Source: Nocardia spumae
GTDB lineage: Bacteria; Actinomycetota; Actinomycetes; Mycobacteriales; Mycobacteriaceae
Direction: 5' to 3'
DNA: 64,000 bases
Assembly (NCBI RefSeq): GCF_020733635.1
Contig: NZ_JAJFZL010000001.1
Span: 558,001 to 622,000, forward strand
Part shown: positions 62,568 to 64,000 of the stretch, in pieces
How the letters are laid out: every line of letters starts with the position of its first letter
How positions within the stretch are numbered: position 1 is the first letter of the stretch
The notes under the pieces: model-generated
What the model saw: the letters and a program-made list of their open reading frames with translations, nothing else
The model's database searches: none
Told to the model about the DNA's origin: nothing
Translations under genes and position numbers: made by a program

Positions 62568-64000
62568 TCACCGCTCGCGCAGTGCGGCCGCGGTTTCCGA
62601 CTCCGCGCACCGCAGTAGCTGATCCGGGGTGCCTTCGAAGACGATCCGGCCGCCGTGCCGTCCGGGCCCCGGACCGAGATCGATGACGCGGTCCGCCGCC
62701 CGGACGATATCGAGATCGTGTTCGACCACGACCACGGTGTTGCCCTTGTCGATCAGGCGGTCGAGCAGTTCGAGCAGGGTGTCGATATCGCGCAGATGCA
62801 GTCCCGTCGTGGGTTCGTCGAGGACGTAGAGGGTGTTGCTGTCGGCGCGAGCGAGCTCCTTGGCGATTTTCAGCCGCTGGCATTCGCCGCCGGACAGGGT
62901 GGTCAGCGACTGGCCGAGGCGCAGATAGCCCAGGCCGACCTCGTCGAGGTGGCGCAGCGCGCGGGCGACGGCCGGTACCGGCAGCCGGTGATTCGCCTCC
63001 GCGATGGTCAATTCGTCGATATCGGCGATGCTCAGCCCGTCCACGGTGTAGCCGAGGGCACGAGCGCCGAATCGGCGGCCGCCGCAGCTTTCGCAGGGCG
63101 TCTCCCTGCCGTCCATGAACGCCAGATCGGTGTAGATCACCCCGGCACCGCCGCACGCCGGGCAGGCACCCTCGGAATTGGCGCTGAACAGCGCTTCGCT
63201 CACACCGTGCCGCTTCGCGAACAACCGGCGTATCGCCGGTGCGATGCCGGCGTAGGTGAGTGGGGTGGAGCGGCGGTTGGTACTGACCGCGCGCTGATCG
63301 ACCACCGTGGCCGGATAACGGTCGGTCAGTTCCCGCGCCAGACTGGACTTCCCCGATCCGGCGACTCCGGTCAGGACGGTCAGGACACCGGTCGCGATAT
63401 CGACCGAGATGTCGCGCAGGTTGTTGCGGGTCGCGTTGTCCACCCTCAGTTTTCCGGTCGGTATCCGCGGTTTCCGCCGGGGACGCCGCCGGCGCAGGCC
63501 CTGACCGGTCGGTGTATCGGCCGCGCGCAGGGTGTCGAAATCTCCGGTGAAGACGATCCGCCCGCCCGCGGTGCCCGCTCCCGGGCCGACCTCGACGATC
63601 CGGTCGGCGACGCGTAGCACCGCCGGGTCGTGCTCCACCACCAGTACACTGTTTCCCCGGTCCCGCAGCGATTTCAGGATGTCGGTCATCGATCGCACAT
63701 CGTGCGGATGCAGTCCGACGGTGGGCTCGTCGAAGATGTACAGCATTTCGGTGAGACTGCTCCCGAGGTGCCGCACGGTTTTGATGCGCTGCGATTCGCC
63801 ACCGGACAGCGTGGTCGTCGGCCGCGAGAGCGACAGATAGCCCAGCCCGATCGCGACCAGTGCGCACAGCCGCTCCCGCAGTGCGGTCACCACCGGAATT
63901 ACCTCCGGCGCCCGCACATCGGCAATCAACTCGGCCAGCTCGCTGATTTCCATCCGGCTCATCTCCACGATGCCGCGGCCGAGGACCCGGGCCGCGCGCG
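62568..64000 (-). CDS. UvrA-like ABC ATPase (UvrA2/DrrC type), N-terminus cut by window edge
   Basis: The visible 477 residues are the C-terminal part of a UvrA-type protein. They include the end of the first ATPase (LSGGESQRIKTV; LYIFDEPTVGLHPHD) and the second ATPase with Walker A GVAGSGKSS. A zinc-binding insertion follows (CPACGGAGV and CESCGGRRF), then the second signature LSGGECQRLKIA and Walker B LYVLDEPTTGLHLRD. Spacing is shorter than in housekeeping UvrA, which suggests the compact drug-resistance class. The frame is open to position 64000. Confidence 0.9.
   Translation of the reverse strand, partial: RAARVLGRGIVEMSRMEISELAELIADVRAPEVIPVVTALRERLCALVAIGLGYLSLSRPTTTLSGGESQRIKTVRHLGSSLTEMLYIFDEPTVGLHPHDVRSMTDILKSLRDRGNSVLVVEHDPAVLRVADRIVEVGPGAGTAGGRIVFTGDFDTLRAADTPTGQGLRRRRPRRKPRIPTGKLRVDNATRNNLRDISVDIATGVLTVLTGVAGSGKSSLARELTDRYPATVVDQRAVSTNRRSTPLTYAGIAPAIRRLFAKRHGVSEALFSANSEGACPACGGAGVIYTDLAFMDGRETPCESCGGRRFGARALGYTVDGLSIADIDELTIAEANHRLPVPAVARALRHLDEVGLGYLRLGQSLTTLSGGECQRLKIAKELARADSNTLYVLDEPTTGLHLRDIDTLLELLDRLIDKGNTVVVVEHDLDIVRAADRVIDLGPGPGRHGGRIVFEGTPDQLLRCAESETAAALRER

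Overview
The window is high-GC actinobacterial DNA and most probably comes from Nocardia or a close relative. Three things support this: the codon bias; the order aspC-like aminotransferase, etfD, iniR, iniBAC, dnaK-grpE-dnaJ-hspR, clpB and pyrE, which I recall as the Rv0337c-Rv0385 segment of Mycobacterium tuberculosis; and mycobacteria-like features such as an ESX-type substrate, leaderless starts and HspR (HAIR) operators. All homology statements come from reading motifs; no database search was run.

Layout. 1-9 kb: the end of a TetR gene, a YibE/F membrane protein, an aminotransferase, an XRE/TPR regulator facing a small partner gene, two secreted glycine-zipper paralogs, and an AraC regulator divergent from a VOC protein. 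9.5-18 kb: etfD with a long repeat tail and a palindromic operator upstream, a third secreted paralog, an NRDE protein and two tandem secreted serine proteases. 18-29 kb: the envelope-stress block. On the minus strand lie an Hsp70-like membrane protein, the ATPase regulator IniR and a truncated Hsp70-like membrane protein; divergent from them are iniB, iniA and iniC. 29-35 kb: haloalkane dehalogenase, ECF sigma factor, zinc alcohol dehydrogenase, two DUF1707 membrane proteins and an HhH-GPD protein. 35.5-39.6 kb: dnaK-grpE-dnaJ-hspR with HAIR-type operators.

39.7-48 kb looks like an accessory island of lower GC content. It holds a Uma2 nuclease, an XRE regulator damaged by an internal deletion that fuses it to its DUF397 neighbour, a decayed second DUF397 gene, and an ESX-type cassette (small YxxxD protein, 772-aa WxG protein, lipoprotein). 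In the cassette, the 3' tail of the large gene plus the lipoprotein gene have been duplicated. 48-64 kb returns to core genes: a stand-alone FNR reductase, a type II-like flavohaemoglobin, clpB with a HAIR operator, two membrane-anchored proteins, an SDR, pyrE, a KAS III enzyme, lysoplasmalogenase, a two-component system, a TrmH methyltransferase preceded by a leaderless mini-ORF, and a UvrA-like protein cut by the right edge.

How the parts fit. HspR should repress both the dnaK operon and clpB through the HAIR sites. IniR should control iniBAC, and here it is co-transcribed with two Hsp70-like membrane proteins, which suggests a larger envelope-stress module than regulator plus iniBAC alone. 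Tandem duplication recurs throughout the window: secreted proteins, proteases, DUF1707 proteins, lipoproteins, FNR reductases and DUF397 genes.
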